A program made the position numbers and the translations under genes. From positions 1,302,001-1,366,000 of the forward strand of contig NZ_CP115667.1 of the NCBI RefSeq assembly GCF_027921445.1: DNA of 64,000 nt. Direction: 5' to 3'. Positions 8,386 through 18,308 of the stretch are shown here, one piece after another (positions within the stretch are counted from its first letter, which is position 1; the number at the start of each line of letters is the position of its first letter). The notes below the pieces were generated by a model that saw nothing but the letters and a program-made list of their open reading frames with translations, was not told the origin of the DNA and ran no database searches. The stretch comes from Peptoniphilus equinus (lineage in GTDB: Bacteria > Bacillota > Clostridia > Tissierellales > Peptoniphilaceae).

Positions 8386-8414
8386 ATCATACTACCTTAT
8401 TGAAGATTTGTCAA
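8386..8414 (-). promoter_or_regulatory. Sigma-A promoter of purine operon
   Basis: Minus strand: -35 TTGACA (8409-8414), 17-base spacer, -10 TATGAT (8386-8391). Initiation would occur about 35 bases before the guanine riboswitch. Confidence 0.85.
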
Positions 8415-8738
8415 ACAATTTTCCCATTTTATCAAACTCTTTATTGATAGGCTTGTTTGATGTTGTGTCAAAAATTCAAAAAAACCTTGACTGCCTATGT
8501 TGATCAAACCTTTCTTATCCGGTGACATGGCATGCCAAAAAAGCATGCTCACAATCACGAGATGGACGACGTGAGAAGAATCACATGAGATACCTATAGC
8601 TTTGTGTCCCGATGTACATGCTTTCCTCAAGCGTGATCGAACCGAACGGTGCACACGCTCTTCCGATCATCGCCCGGGATACGCCCAAGTTTAATCTACA
8701 GCACGATAATTTCCTATCTTTCGCCCTACAACATCCCA
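8415..8738. other. Intergenic stretch, no supported gene
   Basis: Between the purine-operon promoter and the rplQ terminator. An 85-codon minus-strand frame spans most of it but has no ribosome binding site, an odd Cys/His/Arg-rich composition, and would run into the promoter at 8409. A palindromic GCATGC pair separated by six or seven bases (about 8530-8547) is the only structure noted. Confidence 0.5.
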
Positions 8739-8765
8739 CAAAAAAAGGAACCTTACGGTTCCTTT
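8739..8765 (-). terminator. Terminator of the ribosomal protein superoperon
   Basis: AAAGGAACC / GGTTCCTTT stem (8744-8752 and 8757-8765) with a 4-base loop and a T7 run on the minus strand, a few bases after the rplQ stop. Confidence 0.93.
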
Positions 8766-8768
8766 CGT

Positions 8769-9113
8769 TTATTTTACCAATTGGATAATCGCTTTTTCTG
8801 CGCCATCGCCACGACGAGCACCTAACTTAAGAATACGGGTATAACCACCGTTTCTTTCGCTGTAAGATGGAGCAACTTCGTTGAAAAGTTTGGTTACTAC
8901 ATCTTCGTCGTAGATATATGCAAGAGCTTGACGTCTTGCGTGAAGATCCCCACGTTTACCAAGGGTGATCATCTTTTCAGCCATACGTTTTGTTTCTTTT
9001 GCACGCGTCAGTGTAGTAGTAATTTCACCTTTGTCCAACAGTGATGTTACTAAGTTACGCAGCATGGCTTTTCTATGTGCAGTTGGGCGACCAAGTTTTC
9101 TTAACTTTGCCAT
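8769..9113 (-). CDS. rplQ: 50S ribosomal protein L17
   Basis: A 114-residue large-subunit protein near the peptide exit tunnel. Starts [20 protein letters not shown], the family's near-invariant N-terminus, and carries [20 protein letters not shown]. Last gene of the superoperon, just after rpoA and before the terminator. Confidence 0.98.
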   Translation of the reverse strand: MAKLRKLGRPTAHRKAMLRNLVTSLLDKGEITTTLTRAKETKRMAEKMITLGKRGDLHARRQALAYIYDEDVVTKLFNEVAPSYSERNGGYTRILKLGARRGDGAEKAIIQLVK

Positions 9114-9124
9114 GTGTCCCCTCC

Positions 9125-10072
9125 TTATTCCTCTTCTTGTCTTAGACTCAGACCAAGTTCTTCCAGTTTTGCAACGACTTCTTCCAAGGACTTGCGTCCA
9201 AGGTTGCGCACTTTCATCATTTCGTCTTCAGTCTTGGATGTTAACTCTTCCACGGTATTGATGTTGGCACGTTTCAAGCAGTTGAAACTGCGCACGGAAA
9301 GATCCAATTCTTCAACAGTGATTTCCAGAACTTTTTCCTTGTCGTCTTCAGGTTTTTCAACCATGATGTTGACTTGATTCGCATGGTCTGTAAGACCAAT
9401 AAACAAGTCCAGATGTTCCGTGAGCACTTTTGCCGCAAGGGATGTCGCTTCGTCAGCTTGCATTGAGCCGTCAGTGGTGACTTCCAAGATGAGTTTGTCA
9501 TAATCGGTGCGTTGCCCAACACGGGTGTTTTCAACTTTCCAATTGACCTTTTTAATCGGTGTATAATTGGAATCTACAGCAATCACACCAATTTCAGAAA
9601 TCTCATCTTTTTTCACTTCCGCTGGTTCATAGCCCCGACCTTTTTCCACAGTCAGTTCCATATAAACTTCAGCATCTTCGTTTAAAGTAGCGATGTGATG
9701 ATCCAGATTGACGATATCTACATTACCTTCCACGTCGATGTCACGGCAGGTGATGGTACCTTCCCCTTTTTTATCGATGATGAGCTTTTGCGGCCCATCT
9801 TCTTCAGTTCTCAGCACAATCCCTTTGAGATTTAAAATGATTTGCGGTACATCTTCCAGAACCCCGGGGATGGTATCAAATTCATGCTCAACCCCTCTGA
9901 TGTTAATAAATGAAACAGCTGCTCCCGGTAGCGATGACAAAAGTACACGTCTTAAGGAGTTGCCAATGGTAATGCCAAAGCCTGATTCTAAAGGCTCAAC
10001 AATAAATTTACCATAGACACCGTCTTCACTTATCTCTTCTATTTCAATGCTCGGTTTTTCTATTTCTATCAT
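9125..10072 (-). CDS. rpoA: RNA polymerase alpha subunit
   Basis: A 315-residue protein with the assembly domain ([33 protein letters not shown], about residues 24-55) and a C-terminal domain with [20 protein letters not shown] and [12 protein letters not shown], which binds UP elements and activators. Followed by rplQ. Unlike many Clostridia, rpsD is not found between rpsK and rpoA. Confidence 0.98.
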   Translation of the reverse strand: MIEIEKPSIEIEEISEDGVYGKFIVEPLESGFGITIGNSLRRVLLSSLPGAAVSFINIRGVEHEFDTIPGVLEDVPQIILNLKGIVLRTEEDGPQKLIIDKKGEGTITCRDIDVEGNVDIVNLDHHIATLNEDAEVYMELTVEKGRGYEPAEVKKDEISEIGVIAVDSNYTPIKKVNWKVENTRVGQRTDYDKLILEVTTDGSMQADEATSLAAKVLTEHLDLFIGLTDHANQVNIMVEKPEDDKEKVLEITVEELDLSVRSFNCLKRANINTVEELTSKTEDEMMKVRNLGRKSLEEVVAKLEELGLSLRQEEE

Positions 10073-10098
10073 GGGTCCTCCTCATTTTAGCAGGAGAA

Positions 10099-10494
10099 TT
10101 ATACTCTCCGACGTTTTGGTGGTCTGCAACCGTTGTGTGGAATTGGTGTAACATCCTTAATCATAGTTACTTCAAGACCTGAAGCTTGAAGTGAACGAAT
10201 GGCTGCTTCACGTCCTGAACCAGGACCTTTTACATAGACTTCAACTTGTTTCAAGCCGTGTTCTTTAGCTTTTTCAGATGCTTCCTGAGCAGCTTCTTGA
10301 GCGGCAAACGGCGTGGATTTACGAGATCCTCTAAAACCAAGTTGTCCGGCACTTGCCCATGAAATAACATTTCCGGACATATCGGTGAGTGTTACCATGG
10401 TGTTATTGAAAGTGGACGCAATGTGTGCTTGTCCTTTTTCAATGTTTTTACGTTCTCTGCGTCGTGTACGCGTTGTTCTTTGTTTTTTAGCCAC
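10099..10494 (-). CDS. rpsK: 30S ribosomal protein S11
   Basis: 131 residues, with [18 protein letters not shown] and the C-terminal [16 protein letters not shown] typical of S11 (platform of the 30S subunit). The start is GTG at 10494, preceded by AGGAGG in good position. It is followed by rpoA after 26 bases. Confidence 0.97.
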   Translation of the reverse strand: MAKKQRTTRTRRRERKNIEKGQAHIASTFNNTMVTLTDMSGNVISWASAGQLGFRGSRKSTPFAAQEAAQEASEKAKEHGLKQVEVYVKGPGSGREAAIRSLQASGLEVTMIKDVTPIPHNGCRPPKRRRV

Positions 10495-10505
10495 TTAAAC
10501 CCTCC

Positions 10506-10868
10506 TTACTTGCCTTTAGAAACGAGCTTCTTAGGGCCTTTACGTGTACGAGCGTTCGTCTTTGTCTTTTGACCTCTTACAGGAAGGCCTTTTTTGTGGC
10601 GAATGCCGCGGTAGCAGTTGATATCACGGAGGCGTTTGATGTTCATAGCGACTTCGCGACGAAGATCACCTTCTACCATATACTCATCCATAGCTTCTCT
10701 GATGCGTGCTTCTTCAGCTTCAGAAAGGTCTTTAACTCTTGTATCGAAATTTACATCGGCTTTCGTGAGAATTTCTTGACTTCTCTTGCGGCCAACGCCA
10801 TAAATGTAGGTTAGGCCAATTTCGACACGCTTTTCTCTAGGTAAGTCAATACCAGCGATTCTAGCCAT
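10506..10868 (-). CDS. rpsM: 30S ribosomal protein S13
   Basis: 120 residues beginning [20 protein letters not shown], with the [20 protein letters not shown] segment and a basic tail ending [11 protein letters not shown]. Sits in the 30S head and contacts the 50S. Between rpmJ and rpsK as in most bacteria. Confidence 0.98.
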   Translation of the reverse strand: MARIAGIDLPREKRVEIGLTYIYGVGRKRSQEILTKADVNFDTRVKDLSEAEEARIREAMDEYMVEGDLRREVAMNIKRLRDINCYRGIRHKKGLPVRGQKTKTNARTRKGPKKLVSKGK

Positions 10869-10877
10869 AATTCCCCC

Positions 10878-10991
10878 TTAACCTTGTCTTTGTTTGTGTT
10901 TTGGATTCTCGCAGATAACCATAACACGGCCTTTTCTCTTTATAATCTTACATTTTTCACACATCTTTTTAACAGATGGTCTTACTTTCAT
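10878..10991 (-). CDS. rpmJ: 50S ribosomal protein L36
   Basis: A 37-residue protein: [20 protein letters not shown], then [17 protein letters not shown]. The zinc-binding pattern C-x2-C ... C-x4-H (CEKC, CENPKH) is intact, so this is the zinc-dependent form. It has the usual place between infA and rpsM. Confidence 0.97.
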   Translation of the reverse strand: MKVRPSVKKMCEKCKIIKRKGRVMVICENPKHKQRQG

Positions 10992-11024
10992 GTTAATCCT
11001 CCAAGTCTTATATGGAATCCCTGA

Positions 11025-11243
11025 TTACTTCTTTCTCCAGGTGATTCGACCCCTTGTTAAATCGTATGGGGAAAGTTCTACAGTCACCTTATCACCTGGA
11101 AGGATTCGAATATAGTGCATTCTCAGCTTCCCTGAAATATGGGCAAGAATGGTGTGTCCATTTTCAAGTTCAACTTTAAAATTGGTATTCGGTAGCGCAT
11201 CGACAACGACACCTTCTACTTCAATTACATCTTCTTTGGCCAA
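11025..11243 (-). CDS. infA: Translation initiation factor IF-1
   Basis: 72-residue S1-fold protein occupying the ribosomal A site during initiation. The family N-terminus [18 protein letters not shown] shows the start must be the TTG at 11243, with AAAGGAG eight bases upstream; a longer frame to 11291 would add an unrelated extension overlapping the preceding gene. Only one base separates it from the KOW gene's stop. Use of TTG in an essential initiation factor is notable. Confidence 0.96.
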   Translation of the reverse strand: MAKEDVIEVEGVVVDALPNTNFKVELENGHTILAHISGKLRMHYIRILPGDKVTVELSPYDLTRGRITWRKK

Positions 11244-11244
11244 T

Positions 11245-11511
11245 CTAAGGCTCCTTTCTCTGAACATAGTTGGCAAGTAACCGCCGCACATGCGCGTCTA
11301 AAGTCACATCATTCAGATCATACACCGTGTTTGTCGTCCAAAGGTGCTTGATCTGTTTTTTCTTAGGACATGCTAAGGTGCGTCGCTTGCCGTCTACCAG
11401 CTCCACATACTTTTCGTCTAACACACGAAACACGATAAATTCATGACCCATGTCCCGTCCGTTTTTCGATTTAACAACGGTGCCTCTTACAATGTTCGTG
11501 GTCCACTCCAT
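11245..11511 (-). CDS. KOW-domain RNA-binding protein (L14e-like)
   Basis: An 88-residue protein beginning [20 protein letters not shown], with a KOW-like segment ([19 protein letters not shown]) and the basic [16 protein letters not shown]. Such proteins sit between adk/map and infA in many Clostridia and are annotated as KOW or ribosomal L14e-like. The role is not established; RNA or ribosome binding is inferred. Its ATG overlaps the adk stop (TAATG), and infA starts one base after its own stop. Confidence 0.85.
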   Translation of the reverse strand: MEWTTNIVRGTVVKSKNGRDMGHEFIVFRVLDEKYVELVDGKRRTLACPKKKQIKHLWTTNTVYDLNDVTLDAHVRRLLANYVQRKEP

Positions 11512-12158
11512 TATTTACTTTTCAGTCCATTTTCAATATCTGAAAACACCTTGTCGATAGCTTGGTTACCATCAATATTCAAAATTAAGGACTGAGCTTT
11601 GTAGTAATCAATAAGTGGCGATGTTTGATCGGAGTACACTTGAATACGCGTCTTGACAGTTTCTTCCGTGTCATCATCACGTTGAATAAGCTTGGTACCA
11701 TCTTTGTCACAGATGCCTTCTTCTTTTGGAGGATTGAACTTAATGTGGTACGTGGCGCCGCAAGTTTTGCACACACGACGTCCCACGGCACGTTCAATCA
11801 GCGCTGCAGGATCAACAGTAATGTTGATGACTCTGTCTAGATTAGTACCCATCTTGTCGAGAAAAGCATCCAGACTTACTGCCTGTTGCACAGTACGAGG
11901 AAAGCCGTCAAGAAGGAATCCGTCTTTAGCATCTGCTTTAGACAGACGGTCTTCGACAATTTCAATCACCAAAGAGTCCGGAACAAGGAGTCCCTTATCC
12001 ATATAGCTCTTTGCTTTGGTGCCCAGCTCGGTTTCGTTTTTAATATTTTCTCTAAAAATGTCGCCTGTTGAAATGTGAGGAATGTTAAATTTCTCTACTA
12101 TAGACTCGGCTTGAGTCCCTTTTCCGGCCCCTGGAGGGCCAAGTATAACGAGCTTCAT
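11511..12158 (-). CDS. adk: Adenylate kinase
   Basis: 215 residues; catalyses ATP + AMP to 2 ADP. P-loop GPPGAGKGTQ at residues 7-16, AMP-binding ISTGDIFRENI, FLLDGFPRT, and a long-form LID domain with a Gram-positive-style metal site CKTCG...CDKDG. Three Cys plus an Asp are visible as ligands. Lies after secY in the usual order, but the map (methionine aminopeptidase) gene that normally follows is missing. Confidence 0.97.
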   Translation of the reverse strand: MKLVILGPPGAGKGTQAESIVEKFNIPHISTGDIFRENIKNETELGTKAKSYMDKGLLVPDSLVIEIVEDRLSKADAKDGFLLDGFPRTVQQAVSLDAFLDKMGTNLDRVINITVDPAALIERAVGRRVCKTCGATYHIKFNPPKEEGICDKDGTKLIQRDDDTEETVKTRIQVYSDQTSPLIDYYKAQSLILNIDGNQAIDKVFSDIENGLKSK

Positions 12159-12166
12159 TGTTCCTC

Positions 12167-13447
12167 CTATTTATTTAAGAAACCTTTGTAATGTCTCATG
12201 AGCAATTGTTGTTCAAGAGTACGCGTTGTTTCCAGAATAACCCCGACAACGATGATCATACTGGTGCCGCCAAATGCAAATGGAAGCCCACTAACTTTGG
12301 TTAAGATAACTGGAAGTATGGCTAAGATTGCAAGAGCGATCGCTCCCGGGAACACTAAGCGGTTTACGGTACGTTGCAGGTAGTCACTGGTTGGACGACC
12401 GGAACGAATGCCCGGAATAAATCCGCCGTTTTGTTGCATTTGTTTTGAATATTCCACCGTGTTGAACTGAATCGACGTATAGAAGAACGTGAAGAACACG
12501 ATGAGTAAAACGGTCACGACGATATAGAGAATCGTACCGACGGTACCTTGAGTTGTAAAATATTCCAAAACGAAGTTTCTAAATCCTTCATCTTTGCTGA
12601 ATGTCGCAAAAGTTGCAGGAATCGCAACAATGGAGCTGGCAAAGATCATCGGCATAACGCCGCTCATAAGCACCTTGATTGGAAGGTGAGTGGATTGACC
12701 GCCATACATCTTGCGTCCAACCACGCGCTTTGCGTATTGAACCGGGATGCGACGTTCTCCTTCATTAAGCGTTACAACAAAGACAATGATTGCGATAACG
12801 ATAAGAAGAAGAATGAGTAAAAAGATTGGATGTGCACGTCCGGCTTTGACAAGGGTATAGGACTGAACAATGTCAACCGGGAAGCGTGCGATGATACCTG
12901 CAAAGATAATGAGAGAAATCCCATTTCCCACACCGTGCTCAGTGATTTGCTCACCGATCCAGATAAGAAATGCACTGCCACCGACAATGGAAAGCACGAT
13001 GACGGCCTTTTCAAAAAGGGTGGTTGCCATAACAGCTTCGCCGTAGAATCCAAAGGAATAACCCAAGGCTTGTACAAGGGCAATGGCAATAGCAAGGTAT
13101 CTTGTATATTTTGCAATAGTTTTGCGTCCGGTTTCGCCTTCTTTAGACAATGCTTCCAAGGACGGAATGGCAATGGTTAACAGTTGAAGGACGATGGATG
13201 CGGTAATATATGGATAAATATTAGCCGCAAAGATGGAGTAGTCGGACAAACTTCCCCCGCTCATCAAATCGATGAGGGCGAATACCGATTGATTCGCACC
13301 ATTAAAAAGCTTTTGAATAACTTGTGCATTCATAAAGGGCACAGGAATGTGCGAACCGAATCGATAAATTAAAAGCATAAATAAGGTGAAGAGCATCTTC
13401 TTGCGAAGATTGGGTATTTTCCAAGCATTTTTAAAAGTGGAAATCAA
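12167..13447 (-). CDS. secY: Protein translocase subunit SecY
   Basis: 426-residue, ten-helix channel subunit of the Sec translocon. Conserved pieces are FKNAWKIPNLRKKMLFTL (N-terminus), FAANIYPYITASIVLQLL, GERRIPVQYAKR and FIPGIRSGRPTSDYL. The start is a TTG at 13447, with GAGGTGAT just upstream and inside the end of rplO; no ATG would keep the conserved N-terminus. One base separates it from rplO, so translation is probably coupled. Confidence 0.97.
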   Translation of the reverse strand: MISTFKNAWKIPNLRKKMLFTLFMLLIYRFGSHIPVPFMNAQVIQKLFNGANQSVFALIDLMSGGSLSDYSIFAANIYPYITASIVLQLLTIAIPSLEALSKEGETGRKTIAKYTRYLAIAIALVQALGYSFGFYGEAVMATTLFEKAVIVLSIVGGSAFLIWIGEQITEHGVGNGISLIIFAGIIARFPVDIVQSYTLVKAGRAHPIFLLILLLIVIAIIVFVVTLNEGERRIPVQYAKRVVGRKMYGGQSTHLPIKVLMSGVMPMIFASSIVAIPATFATFSKDEGFRNFVLEYFTTQGTVGTILYIVVTVLLIVFFTFFYTSIQFNTVEYSKQMQQNGGFIPGIRSGRPTSDYLQRTVNRLVFPGAIALAILAILPVILTKVSGLPFAFGGTSMIIVVGVILETTRTLEQQLLMRHYKGFLNK

Positions 13448-13448
13448 C

Positions 13449-13907
13449 TCAGATCACCTCGGCCTTTCCTCCCGCAGCCTCAATTTTTTCTGCCGCAGAT
13501 TTTGAAATGTGTTGTGCTTTGACATTCAACTTCACATTGACGTCCCCGTTTCCGAGAATTCTAACGCCATCTTTGGCTTTGCCAGCTTTAACCAGGCCGG
13601 TTTCAATTAACAGTTCCGGTGTAACTTCAGTGCCTTCATCAAAAGCGTTCAATGCTTCTACATTAATAACGGCCCACTTTTTGGCAAAGTTGTTGGTAAA
13701 TCCACGTTTAGGCAAACGACGGAACAAAGGCATTTGGCCCCCTTCAAAACCCGGACGAACACCACCGCCGGAGCGAGCATTTTGACCTTTGTGTCCACGA
13801 CCGGCTGTCTTACCTGTACCGGATCCGATACCACGTCCGAGACGTTTTTTGGATTTGACACCGCCGCCTTCTGCTGGTCTTAAGTCGTGTAGTTTCAACT
13901 TGTACAC
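13449..13907 (-). CDS. rplO: 50S ribosomal protein L15
   Basis: 152 residues beginning [20 protein letters not shown], with the Gly/Arg-rich [20 protein letters not shown] typical of L15, then [16 protein letters not shown]. Early 50S assembly protein. Its last codons carry the ribosome binding site for secY. Confidence 0.98.
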   Translation of the reverse strand: MYKLKLHDLRPAEGGGVKSKKRLGRGIGSGTGKTAGRGHKGQNARSGGGVRPGFEGGQMPLFRRLPKRGFTNNFAKKWAVINVEALNAFDEGTEVTPELLIETGLVKAGKAKDGVRILGNGDVNVKLNVKAQHISKSAAEKIEAAGGKAEVI

Positions 13908-13912
13908 CTCCC

Positions 13913-14080
13913 TTAGTCTTCAATTTGTAGCATATATGCTACTTGTTTAATCATACCTCGAATTTGAGGATTATCTTCTTTTTCCACAACTTGGTTTAAC
14001 TTTGTAAATCCAAGTGCACGCACGGTTTTTTTATGCTTTACCGGTCTTCCGATAGGGCTTTTAACAAGTTTAATTTTCAT
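13913..14080 (-). CDS. rpmD: 50S ribosomal protein L30
   Basis: 55-residue protein read directly from the sequence: [20 protein letters not shown], then [20 protein letters not shown], ending VAYMLQIED. Matches the family's short single-domain form. Lies between rpsE and rplO with GGGG-type ribosome binding site upstream. Confidence 0.97.
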   Translation of the reverse strand: MKIKLVKSPIGRPVKHKKTVRALGFTKLNQVVEKEDNPQIRGMIKQVAYMLQIED

Positions 14081-14092
14081 GTCTGACCCCCC

Positions 14093-14599
14093 TTAGCCTA
14101 AAATCTCTTCTACAGATTTTCCACGAAGTTTCGCAACACTTTCTACACTCTTCAGACCGCGAAGCCCTTCAATGGTGGCGTTAACCACGTTAATAGGGTT
14201 TGACGTACCCAAGTTGTGTGTACGAATATCGGAAATACCTGCGAGTTCACATACGGCACGAACCGGGCCACCTGCGATAACTCCGGTACCTTCATGAGCC
14301 GGTTTTAAGAACACACGTCCAGCTCCGAAAACACCTACAGTTGGGTGAGGGATACTTGTACCTACCAAGTTGACCTTAACTAAGTGCTTTTTAGCATCTT
14401 CAGACGCCTTGCGAATCGCTTCAGGTACTTCAAGAGCTTTCCCACTGCCTACGCCGACGTGACCGTTTTTGTCACCGACTACGACAAGTGCGGAGAATCT
14501 ATAGTTCTTACCACCTTTAACGACTTTGGCGACACGATTGATGGCTACAACACGATCTTCAAGGTCAAGTTCTCTTGCGTCGATTAATGAACGTTCCAT
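14093..14599 (-). CDS. rpsE: 30S ribosomal protein S5
   Basis: 168 residues with [37 protein letters not shown] and [18 protein letters not shown], the double-stranded-RNA-binding and central motifs of S5. Shapes the mRNA entry and decoding site. Normal length and operon position. Confidence 0.98.
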   Translation of the reverse strand: MERSLIDARELDLEDRVVAINRVAKVVKGGKNYRFSALVVVGDKNGHVGVGSGKALEVPEAIRKASEDAKKHLVKVNLVGTSIPHPTVGVFGAGRVFLKPAHEGTGVIAGGPVRAVCELAGISDIRTHNLGTSNPINVVNATIEGLRGLKSVESVAKLRGKSVEEILG

Positions 14600-14613
14600 G
14601 TTTCCCTCCCTTG

Positions 14614-14976
14614 TTAAAATTTAAGTCCAGCTTCTCTTGCCGCATCAGCGAGTGCTTTGATACGTCCGTGGTATAGATAACCACTGCGGTCAAAGACGAC
14701 TTCTTCTATGCCGGCATCAAGAGCGCGTTTTGCAATAGCCGCACCGATAGCTTTGGCTGCATCCATGTTCTTTGTATTTTCCAGACCAAGTGACTTGTCC
14801 AATGTAGACACACTGGCAAGTGTGTTCCCGTTAACATCGTCAATGACTTGTGCATAGATGTGAGCGCTGGATCTAAAAACAGAAAGTCTTGGACGTGACT
14901 CGGTACCGGAGATATGGTTGCGAATGCGTTTATGTCTTTTAATGCGGTTCGCATTTTTATTAATTTTCTTAAACAC
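14614..14976 (-). CDS. rplR: 50S ribosomal protein L18
   Basis: 120 residues; basic N-terminus ([20 protein letters not shown]) then [17 protein letters not shown] and [20 protein letters not shown], characteristic of L18, the 5S rRNA binding protein. Confidence 0.98.
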   Translation of the reverse strand: MFKKINKNANRIKRHKRIRNHISGTESRPRLSVFRSSAHIYAQVIDDVNGNTLASVSTLDKSLGLENTKNMDAAKAIGAAIAKRALDAGIEEVVFDRSGYLYHGRIKALADAAREAGLKF

Positions 14977-14986
14977 TTTTTACCTC

Positions 14987-15523
14987 CTACTTACCTGTCT
15001 TACCGACTTTACGACGAACATATTCACCAACGTAGCGGATACCTTTGCCCTTATACGGTTCAGGTTGACGGTACTTGCGAATAAGTGCAGCGTATTGACC
15101 AACTTTTTGCTTATCAATACCTGATACTACAATTTGAGTTGGCGCTGGTACTTCAGTAGTAATACCTTCAGGATCTTCAAGTTCCAATGGATGAGAGAAA
15201 CCAAGGTTCAACGCAAGTTTGTTGCCTTGTTTTGCAGCTCTATAACCGGTACCGATGATCTCGAGTTCTTTTTTATAGCCGTCTTTAACCCCTACTACCA
15301 TATTTTCAATCAGAGTACGAGTCAACCCATGAAGTGATTTATGCTTTTTGTTGTCAGATGGACGATTGACCACAATGCTACCGTCTTCAAGGACAATGTT
15401 CATGGAGCTATCAAAAGTTTGAGTGAGTGTGCCTTTGGGACCCTTGACTGTAACGGTGTTGCCATCAATCTTAGCTTCAACGTCACTTGGAATCTCAATA
15501 GGTTTTTTTCCAATTCTTGACAT
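14987..15523 (-). CDS. rplF: 50S ribosomal protein L6
   Basis: 178 residues: [20 protein letters not shown] at the start, and the C-terminal [20 protein letters not shown] signature of L6. Located near the sarcin-ricin loop in the 50S. Confidence 0.98.
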   Translation of the reverse strand: MSRIGKKPIEIPSDVEAKIDGNTVTVKGPKGTLTQTFDSSMNIVLEDGSIVVNRPSDNKKHKSLHGLTRTLIENMVVGVKDGYKKELEIIGTGYRAAKQGNKLALNLGFSHPLELEDPEGITTEVPAPTQIVVSGIDKQKVGQYAALIRKYRQPEPYKGKGIRYVGEYVRRKVGKTGK

Positions 15524-15532
15524 AGTTCCTCC

Positions 15533-15928
15533 TTACCAAACGTAGCAAATGACTTCGCCGCCAACATTTTGTTTGCGAGCGTCACTGTCAGTTAAGATAC
15601 CTTTTGAAGTCGAAATTACGGCAATACCAAGTCCGCCAAGTACTTTTGGAAGTTCTTTGGCTTCGGCGTAAACTCGAAGACCCGGTTTCGAAATTCTCTT
15701 AATGCCACTAATTACACGTTCATTGTCGTCGCTATATTTCAATTCGATGCGAATCACACCTTGTTTGTCATCATCAATGACTTCAAAGTTCTTAATATAA
15801 CCCTCTTTCAAAAGGATATTCGCGATTTCTTTTTTAATATTCGATGCAGGTACATCCACAGATTTGTGACGGGCGTTATTGCCGTTACGAATTCTCGTGA
15901 GCATATCCGCAATTGGATCTGTCATCAT
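15533..15928 (-). CDS. rpsH: 30S ribosomal protein S8
   Basis: 131 residues with [19 protein letters not shown] near the N-terminus and the C-terminal [20 protein letters not shown] signature. In model bacteria S8 binds 16S rRNA helix 21 and represses the spc operon. Two consecutive ATG codons open the gene; either could be used. Confidence 0.98.
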   Translation of the reverse strand: MMTDPIADMLTRIRNGNNARHKSVDVPASNIKKEIANILLKEGYIKNFEVIDDDKQGVIRIELKYSDDNERVISGIKRISKPGLRVYAEAKELPKVLGGLGIAVISTSKGILTDSDARKQNVGGEVICYVW

Positions 15929-15948
15929 ATGCTTTCTCCCTTCTTAGG

Positions 15949-16134
15949 TTACCAGCTGGCTTTTCTAACGCCAGGGATTTGACCTTTGTAAGCCAATTCT
16001 CGGAAACAAATTCTGCAAATTCCGTATTTTTTCAGTACGGAGTGTGGTCTCCCACAAATGTTACATCTTGTATATTCACGACTGCTATACTTTTGTTTTC
16101 TCTTTTGTTTAGCAACCATTGATTTCTTTGCCAC
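15949..16134 (-). CDS. rpsZ: 30S ribosomal protein S14, zinc form
   Basis: 61-residue type Z S14, with two zinc-binding Cys pairs (RCNICGRPH and ICRICFRE) and the C-terminal [13 protein letters not shown]. The short zinc-dependent form is typical of Firmicutes. Confidence 0.97.
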   Translation of the reverse strand: MAKKSMVAKQKRKQKYSSREYTRCNICGRPHSVLKKYGICRICFRELAYKGQIPGVRKASW

Positions 16135-16146
16135 AGTTACCTCCTG

Positions 16147-16689
16147 TTATTTCGCGAAAGGCATACCCATTTTTTCAAGGAATGCTTTAGCTTCTTCATC
16201 CGTATTAGCTGATGTTACGATAACAATGTCCATCCCGCGAATTGCATCGACTTTATCGTATTCAATTTCAGGGAAGATGATTTGTTCCTTAAGTCCCAGA
16301 GCGAAGTTGCCGCGACCGTCAAATGCTGTAGCCTTAATGCCGCGGAAGTCACGTACACGTGGCAGCGCCACATTCATCAACTTGTCAAGGAAATCATACA
16401 TTTTTTGTCCGCGAAGGGTAACTTTGCAACCAACTTTAGCGCCTTCACGAAGTTTGAAGTTTGCAATACTCTTCTTAGCGTAAGTGGTTACCGGATGTTG
16501 ACCGGAGATAAGGGTCAGATCATTAATGGCGGATTCGAGAGCTTTAGGATTATCCTTTGCTTCACCAAGTCCGATATTAATGATGACTTTTTCCAGCTTC
16601 GGCACTTCCATGATGTTCTTGTATTCGAACTTTTCAAGTAGATAGTTAACTACTTCATCTTGGTATTTTGTTTGTAATCTTGAAGTCAT
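16147..16689 (-). CDS. rplE: 50S ribosomal protein L5
   Basis: 180 residues: [40 protein letters not shown] and [11 protein letters not shown] are L5 hallmarks. Part of the 5S RNP with L18. Confidence 0.98.
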   Translation of the reverse strand: MTSRLQTKYQDEVVNYLLEKFEYKNIMEVPKLEKVIINIGLGEAKDNPKALESAINDLTLISGQHPVTTYAKKSIANFKLREGAKVGCKVTLRGQKMYDFLDKLMNVALPRVRDFRGIKATAFDGRGNFALGLKEQIIFPEIEYDKVDAIRGMDIVIVTSANTDEEAKAFLEKMGMPFAK

Positions 16690-16700
16690 TTCCTACCTCC

Positions 16701-17003
16701 TTACTTAATGGTTTTGCCGGTAGATTTGGCAAATCGCACTTTTTTACCGTCTTCAAATTTATAGCCGATGCGAGTTGCCTTGGAACCGTCGAAATAAGCT
16801 ACATTAGACACATGGATCGGTGCTTCTTGCTTTTCAATACCGCCCGGTTGTTGTGGTCCTCTTGGCTTTAAGTGTTTGGTTACGATGTTGACATTTTCTA
16901 CAATGACTTTATCCAATTTAGGGAATGTCTTGAGCACTTTACCGGTTTTGCCCTTGTCCTTGCCGGCAATGACTTTTACTGTATCACCTTTTTTAATGCG
17001 CAT
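16701..17003 (-). CDS. rplX: 50S ribosomal protein L24
   Basis: 100 residues, N-terminal KOW motif ([20 protein letters not shown]) then [19 protein letters not shown] and [16 protein letters not shown]. 50S assembly initiator. Confidence 0.98.
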   Translation of the reverse strand: MRIKKGDTVKVIAGKDKGKTGKVLKTFPKLDKVIVENVNIVTKHLKPRGPQQPGGIEKQEAPIHVSNVAYFDGSKATRIGYKFEDGKKVRFAKSTGKTIK

Positions 17004-17015
17004 GTCGACCTCCCA

Positions 17016-17384
17016 TTAAAGTACTTCCGGAGCAAGAGAAATAATCTTCATAAAGTTTGCTCCACGTAGTTCACGAGTAACCGGTCCAAAGATACGAGTG
17101 CCCACAGGACTCTTATCATCTTTGATGATTACCGCTGCATTGTCGTCAAATTTAATATATGAACCGTCTTGACGGCTGATTCCTTTATTTGTACGTACGA
17201 TGACCGCTTTAACTACAGAACCTTTTTTAACAACACCGCCGGGCGTTGCACTTTTTACAGAACATACGACGATATCGCCAATGTTTGCAATACGACGGTT
17301 AGTACCACCAAGTACTTTGATGACAAGCAGTTCTTTAGCTCCGGAGTTATCGGCAACACGTAGTCTTGTTTCTTGTTGTATCAT
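17016..17384 (-). CDS. rplN: 50S ribosomal protein L14
   Basis: 122 residues: [20 protein letters not shown] and [20 protein letters not shown], ending [11 protein letters not shown]. Very conserved subunit-interface protein. Confidence 0.98.
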   Translation of the reverse strand: MIQQETRLRVADNSGAKELLVIKVLGGTNRRIANIGDIVVCSVKSATPGGVVKKGSVVKAVIVRTNKGISRQDGSYIKFDDNAAVIIKDDKSPVGTRIFGPVTRELRGANFMKIISLAPEVL

Positions 17385-17398
17385 TGATCTCTCCTTAC

Positions 17399-17653
17399 TT
17401 ATTGAGCTTTCTCAATAATATTCACAAGTCTCCATCTCTTATCTTTAGACAGTGGTCTTGTTTCCATAATTCTAACTCTGTCGCCGATATGGCATTCGTT
17501 GTTTTCATCATGAGCTTTGAATTTAGTAGTGTTCTTAAAACGCTTTTTGTAGATTGGATGTACTTTGAAAGTTTCCACAGCTACAACAATGGTTTTATCC
17601 ATTTTGTCGGAGACGACAACTCCGGTGATTTGTTTTCTTTGATTTCTTTCCAT
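17399..17653 (-). CDS. rpsQ: 30S ribosomal protein S17
   Basis: 84 residues, OB-fold 16S rRNA binder: [20 protein letters not shown], then [20 protein letters not shown] and [17 protein letters not shown]. Four bases after rpmC. Confidence 0.98.
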   Translation of the reverse strand: MERNQRKQITGVVVSDKMDKTIVVAVETFKVHPIYKKRFKNTTKFKAHDENNECHIGDRVRIMETRPLSKDKRWRLVNIIEKAQ

Positions 17654-17657
17654 GAGA

Positions 17658-17864
17658 TTACGCCTCCTTTTCCACTTCTAATTCGCGCTGTCTCAAAATG
17701 GTTTTAACACGAGCAATGTCCTTCTTTACCATTTTGATTTGTGCAGGATTTTCAAGTTGTCCGGTCGCGAGTCTAAATCTGAGGTTGAAAAGCTCATTTT
17801 TGAGTTCCCCCACACGTTTTTGTAGATTTTCAGTGGACTCTTTATGCAGTTCTTTAACCTTCAT
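17658..17864 (-). CDS. rpmC: 50S ribosomal protein L29
   Basis: 68 residues, two-helix protein at the tunnel exit ([56 protein letters not shown]). Its start lies inside the 3' end of rplP (11-base overlap), indicating translational coupling. Confidence 0.97.
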   Translation of the reverse strand: MKVKELHKESTENLQKRVGELKNELFNLRFRLATGQLENPAQIKMVKKDIARVKTILRQRELEVEKEA

Positions 17865-18285
17865 TCGATTCGCCCTCCTTTTGCTTCATGACGAAACGGG
17901 TTTTGATCGGAAGTTTGTTGCTTGCAAGACGCATTGCTTCTCGAGCCACTTCTTCACTTACGCCGCTCATTTCAAACATAATGCGGCCTGGTTTTACCAC
18001 AGCCACCCAGTAAGATGGTGCACCTTTACCGGAACCCATACGAGTTTCGGCAGGTTTTTCAGTAACGGATTTATCAGGGAAAATTTTAATCCAAATATTC
18101 CCCCCTCTTTTGATATAACGAGTCATCGCACGACGTGCCGACTCAATTTGATTCGAAGTAATCCATGCAGGTTCCAGTGCTTGAAGACCATATTCTCCAT
18201 AAGAAAGTGTGTTGCCGCGAAGGGCCTTACCTTTCATTCTTCCTCTGTGAACTCTACGATACTTCACTCTTTTAGGCATTAACAT
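17854..18285 (-). CDS. rplP: 50S ribosomal protein L16
   Basis: 143 residues starting [20 protein letters not shown], with [20 protein letters not shown] and [18 protein letters not shown]. Located near the A and P sites. Overlaps rpmC at its end. Confidence 0.98.
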   Translation of the reverse strand: MLMPKRVKYRRVHRGRMKGKALRGNTLSYGEYGLQALEPAWITSNQIESARRAMTRYIKRGGNIWIKIFPDKSVTEKPAETRMGSGKGAPSYWVAVVKPGRIMFEMSGVSEEVAREAMRLASNKLPIKTRFVMKQKEGESNEG

Positions 18286-18308
18286 AGTGTTTTCCTCCTC
18301 TTAAAAGC

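Noticed and set aside
8397-8654. 85-codon minus-strand frame upstream of the purine operon
   Set aside because: It runs through the purine promoter -35, has no ribosome binding site and no recognisable family; probably chance.
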